From: Deltaproteobacteria bacterium
GTDB lineage: Bacteria > Bdellovibrionota > FAC87 > UBA2466
Length of the DNA: 39,877 nt
Assembly (NCBI GenBank): GCA_016875135.1
Contig: VGSE01000004.1
Span: 1 to 39,877 of the forward strand
Direction of reading: 5' to 3'
In this document: positions 36,765-39,877 of the stretch, in pieces
Numbering within the stretch: the first letter of the stretch is position 1
How the letters are laid out: each line of letters opens with the position of its first letter
Made by a program: the position numbers and the translations under genes
The notes under the pieces: generated by a model
Databases searched by the model: none
What the model was told of the DNA's origin: nothing
What the model saw: only the letters and a program-made list of their open reading frames with translations

Positions 36765-37397
36765 TTATTTTAAACCAAAAATAAAGTTGAGCATCGAAAT
36801 AAAAGTTCGAGAACGAATGGCAGAGGAAGGCTCAGCAACGTTTTGGATATTTGCAAGTCCCATATCGTACCTTAAATCCACGCCCACAGCGAGCTGAGGA
36901 TTCGCCCAAAATCCGATCCAGCTTCCAAAAGAAACTCCAAAGTCATTGGCAAAATCACTTTTAAGAGGAGTCGCAGTTCCACTGACTTGACGTGTAGCTG
37001 CTACCATCATCCCTGCGAGGTAGGGGCCGGCCCTTAGTTGAAACTCTCGAGCAAGATTCCATTTTACCCAGATAGGAAACTCTAAGTACGAGAGGTCGTA
37101 TTGGATAACAGAATTTTCGGATTTCAGTTGATAACCCTTGGAAGTGTAAAGCATGTCAATGCCAAGACTGATCTGGTTCATGATTTTATAATCGACACCA
37201 AAACCAAAGGCCAAGCCCGTTTGACCGGTTACATTTCCCGCCCCTTCACTCTGGTGGCTTGTAAAACTAAATCCACCGTACACCAGGCCGGAAAGTTTTC
37301 GTTGGGTGTACCCTCCACTTCCTAGGCGCCTCTCACCCCAAACGGAAGTAGCGCTTAAAAGCATAAATAAAACCAAAATGGATTTAAACTTTACCAA
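36765..37397 (-). CDS. Outer-membrane beta-barrel protein
   Basis: Signal peptide ILVLFMLLSATSVWG; FGFGVDYKIMNQISLGIDMLYTSKGYQL...LEFPIWVKWNLAREFQLRAGPYLAGMM; terminal ...FISMLNFIFGLK. Confidence 0.72.
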   Translation of the reverse strand: MVKFKSILVLFMLLSATSVWGERRLGSGGYTQRKLSGLVYGGFSFTSHQSEGAGNVTGQTGLAFGFGVDYKIMNQISLGIDMLYTSKGYQLKSENSVIQYDLSYLEFPIWVKWNLAREFQLRAGPYLAGMMVAATRQVSGTATPLKSDFANDFGVSFGSWIGFWANPQLAVGVDLRYDMGLANIQNVAEPSSAIRSRTFISMLNFIFGLK

Positions 37398-37617
37398 ATA
37401 GACCTCTCCATGAAACGTATCGGCGACTCTAGCTAAAAGCCTTATAGCTCTTAGCGTTACCGCGAACGGCTATTGAATTATTTTTAAAAATAGACGACAC
37501 TAAAGGACAAAGAGTTGAACTTTTTTTCAAAAGCACTGTGTTATTGAAGAAGTTCTCCTACTCATTGTTTTTAGAAGCCCCATTGTTTCTAAAGACATTT
37601 ACAAGGAGCTCTCACTT

Positions 37618-39837
37618 ATGTTCACCCAGAAACCCTGGAATCCCGTCTTTTCATCGCAAGAAAGTTTAACCTCCCATAAAGTTGTAAAATGTGCCAACGG
37701 CCTTAAAGAAACCACCCCAATTTCAGAGTACTTTGGAGAGCTGACTTTCACTTTGGGAGAGATGAGAGAAAAGTTACCCAAAGAGGCTTACCAAAATTTA
37801 ATCAAAGCGCTCGATCACGGCAAAAAGCTTAACTCGGATACAGCTGAAGCCATTGCAACCATCATCAAAGAGTGGGCTGTTCAAAAAGGAGCCACTCACT
37901 TTTGTCACTGGTTTCAACCCATGACAGGGCTCACAGCTGAAAAGCACGACGCTTTTATTTCAATTCAGCACTCCCACCACTCAGAGCTAAAGGTCATCGA
38001 ACGCTTTACAGGGGGCCAATTGATCCAAGGAGAGCCCGATGCTTCGAGTTTTCCCTCAGGCGGAATGAGATCGACCTTTGAAGCAAGAGGTTACACAGCT
38101 TGGGACCCCTCCTCTCCTCTCTTTATTATTGATGGAGAATATGGAAAAACGCTTTGTATCCCTTGTGTCTTTTTTGGATATCACGGCGAGGCTTTGGACA
38201 ATAAAACCCCGCTGCTTCGTTCCTGCCAGGCATTATCTCAAGAAGGCATTGAATTTCTGAAATGCCTTGGAGATCTCGATGCGAAATCGATCACGGCCAC
38301 ACTCGGACCCGAACAGGAATATTTTCTCATCGACAAACACCATGCCCAAGCCCGTCCCGATATCGTGATGACGGGACGTACACTCCAAGGGGCATCGTCT
38401 CCTCGAGGACAACAACTTGAAGACCACTACTTTGGCTCCATTCCAAGTCGAGCCCAGGCTTTTATGGTGGAGCTGGAAAATGAACTCTATCGCCTTGGGG
38501 TTCCCGTAAAAACCAGACACAACGAGGTCGCCCCTAGTCAATTCGAGTTGGCTCCGATTTTCGAAAATGTAAACATCGCAGCCGATCACAACACACTCAC
38601 CATGGAAACCATGAAACGGGTGGCAAGCCGACACGGTTTGGTCTGTTTAATCAACGAAAAACCGTTTGCCGGGATCAATGGGAGCGGAAAACACTGCAAT
38701 TGGAGTATCTCAAACGACAAGGGTGAAAACCTCTTAGATCCGGGAACCACACCACACCAGAATTTGCGATTCCTAGCTGTTGTGTCGGTAGTTCTCCAAG
38801 CCGTTCATCGCCATGCTGATGTCCTAAGGGCCGCCATCGCGTCTCCCGGCAATGACCATCGATTGGGTGGAAACGAAGCCCCTCCGGCAATCATTTCCGT
38901 TTTCTTAGGATCACTGCTTGATAATATCTTTAACTCAATTGAACGAGGAGAAGCTAATCAAGCAACTGAGGCACAAATAATTAATCTTGGCGTAGGTCAT
39001 ATTCCCAATATCTCTAAGGACTATACCGACCGCAATCGCACTAGCCCATTTGCTTTCACAGGAAATAAATTTGAATTTAGAGCGGTGGGAGCTTCAGCTA
39101 ACGTCTCGGTCCCGGTCAGCATTCTCAATGCAGCTGTGGCAGAGTCGTTTAGAGACGCAACAAAAAGACTTAAAGAACTTATCACTAAAAAGAAAAACAG
39201 AGATGAAGCGGTAATGGATTTAATCAAAGAGTTAACACTTGCTCACAAAACCATTCGATTCGAAGGTAATAACTACTCTGAAGAATGGAAAAAAGAAGCT
39301 ACAAAACGGAGCCTCCCGATACTAAACACAACAGCGGAGGCCTTAGAGGTTCTAAACCAAGAAAAAGCTACCGAATTTCTCGTCTCAACAAAAGTGTTAA
39401 CTCGACCTGAGATTCAGTCGAGGTACCACATCGCAGTAGAACGCTACAACAAAACACTAGAAATTGAACTCAGAGCTCTGTGTGAACTGGCAAGGGGCTT
39501 TATTATTCCGGCGCTTGAGAACCAAATAAAAAATTCGGGGGACACGCTAAAGATTATACAAACACCTGGAACAAAAACACTTCAAGGCAAGCGACTCACT
39601 CAAATGGAAGAAATTTTAGGAAGTCTTCTCAAAGGGCTAGAGGAGCTAACTCTTAATCTAGAACAACTTACTGAAAAAGGAAGTGAGGCCGACATCATGA
39701 AGTTAATAGCAACACAGCTTTCACCCCAGGCAGTTCGATTAAGACGCGCCTGCGATGAAGCAGAAACATTAATCTCTGATGCTATCTGGCCTTTACCCAA
39801 ATATCGTGAAATGCTTTTTTTAAATAGCCAGGCTTGA
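37618..39837 (+). CDS. glnN: Glutamine synthetase type III
   Basis: FGELTFTLGEMREKLPKEAY, THFCHWFQPMTGLTAEKHDAF, GGMRSTFEARGYTAWDPSSP, LGPEQEYFLID, NGSGKHCNWSIS: GSIII signatures; RBS AAGGAG upstream. Confidence 0.96.
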   Translation: MFTQKPWNPVFSSQESLTSHKVVKCANGLKETTPISEYFGELTFTLGEMREKLPKEAYQNLIKALDHGKKLNSDTAEAIATIIKEWAVQKGATHFCHWFQPMTGLTAEKHDAFISIQHSHHSELKVIERFTGGQLIQGEPDASSFPSGGMRSTFEARGYTAWDPSSPLFIIDGEYGKTLCIPCVFFGYHGEALDNKTPLLRSCQALSQEGIEFLKCLGDLDAKSITATLGPEQEYFLIDKHHAQARPDIVMTGRTLQGASSPRGQQLEDHYFGSIPSRAQAFMVELENELYRLGVPVKTRHNEVAPSQFELAPIFENVNIAADHNTLTMETMKRVASRHGLVCLINEKPFAGINGSGKHCNWSISNDKGENLLDPGTTPHQNLRFLAVVSVVLQAVHRHADVLRAAIASPGNDHRLGGNEAPPAIISVFLGSLLDNIFNSIERGEANQATEAQIINLGVGHIPNISKDYTDRNRTSPFAFTGNKFEFRAVGASANVSVPVSILNAAVAESFRDATKRLKELITKKKNRDEAVMDLIKELTLAHKTIRFEGNNYSEEWKKEATKRSLPILNTTAEALEVLNQEKATEFLVSTKVLTRPEIQSRYHIAVERYNKTLEIELRALCELARGFIIPALENQIKNSGDTLKIIQTPGTKTLQGKRLTQMEEILGSLLKGLEELTLNLEQLTEKGSEADIMKLIATQLSPQAVRLRRACDEAETLISDAIWPLPKYREMLFLNSQA

Positions 39838-39843
39838 TAGCCT

Positions 39844-39877
39844 TGGTCCTCTATAAGTCTTTGGATTTTAAGAAAAC
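39844..39877 (+). repeat. Copy 2 of the intergenic motif TGGTCCTCTATAAG-Y-CTTTG (runs to window edge)
   Basis: tggtcctctataagtctttggattttaagaaaac; directly downstream of glnN. Confidence 0.5.

Noticed and set aside
37441-37617. Possible sigma-54/NtrC promoter for glnN
   Set aside because: No TGGCAC-N5-TTGC-type element found; only a weak TTTAGAA/TTCTAAA inverted repeat is visible.
38233-39800. Minus-strand ORFs opposite glnN
   Set aside because: Antisense shadows of a highly conserved GSIII coding sequence.
1-39877. CRISPR array, prophage, toxin-antitoxin or defence system
   Set aside because: No regularly spaced repeats, integrases, capsid/tail genes, nucleases or typical TA pairs were seen.
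1-39877. tRNA/rRNA genes
   Set aside because: Intergenic regions are short and none showed a recognisable tRNA cloverleaf (GGTTCRA T-loop with CCA end) or rRNA sequence by eye; tRNAscan-SE would be decisive.

Overview
The window looks like ordinary chromosomal DNA from a Bdellovibrionota/deltaproteobacterial-type genome, inferred from gene content only. I saw no phage, plasmid, CRISPR, rRNA or tRNA signal. From left to right it contains: a truncated argS (minus, not in the ORF track); a flavoprotein-like gene; suhB; a GYF-domain membrane protein; tilS; a PilZ gene; ftsH; the c-di-AMP/cell-wall block cdaA-cdaR-glmM; nnrD/E; tsaE; a two-gene lipoprotein cluster (VWA protein plus a very Ser/Gly/Asn-rich protein with EF-hand-like repeats); a PilZ + giant TPR pair; a minus-strand operon (zinc metalloprotease, beta-barrel protein, queF, pgsA); a TIGR03546/TIGR03545-like pair; a TPR membrane protein; an SDR; a FecR-like gene overlapping an unknown secreted protein; tatC; a half-size TSUP permease; a SlyD-like FKBP; an OM beta-barrel protein; and glnN (type III glutamine synthetase). 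I cannot demonstrate a new system. The strongest leads are: (1) a perfect 11-bp stem sequestering the Shine-Dalgarno of the 28117-30039 TPR gene, with a 6-codon upstream ORF ending in an ATGA overlap; (2) the conserved but uncharacterised TIGR03546/03545 pair, whose second member has an AsmA-like N-terminus; (3) the VWA / EF-hand lipoprotein pair; (4) a metalloprotease with a Cys-TM-basic C-terminal tail coupled to a beta-barrel gene; (5) several non-coding palindromes and repeats.
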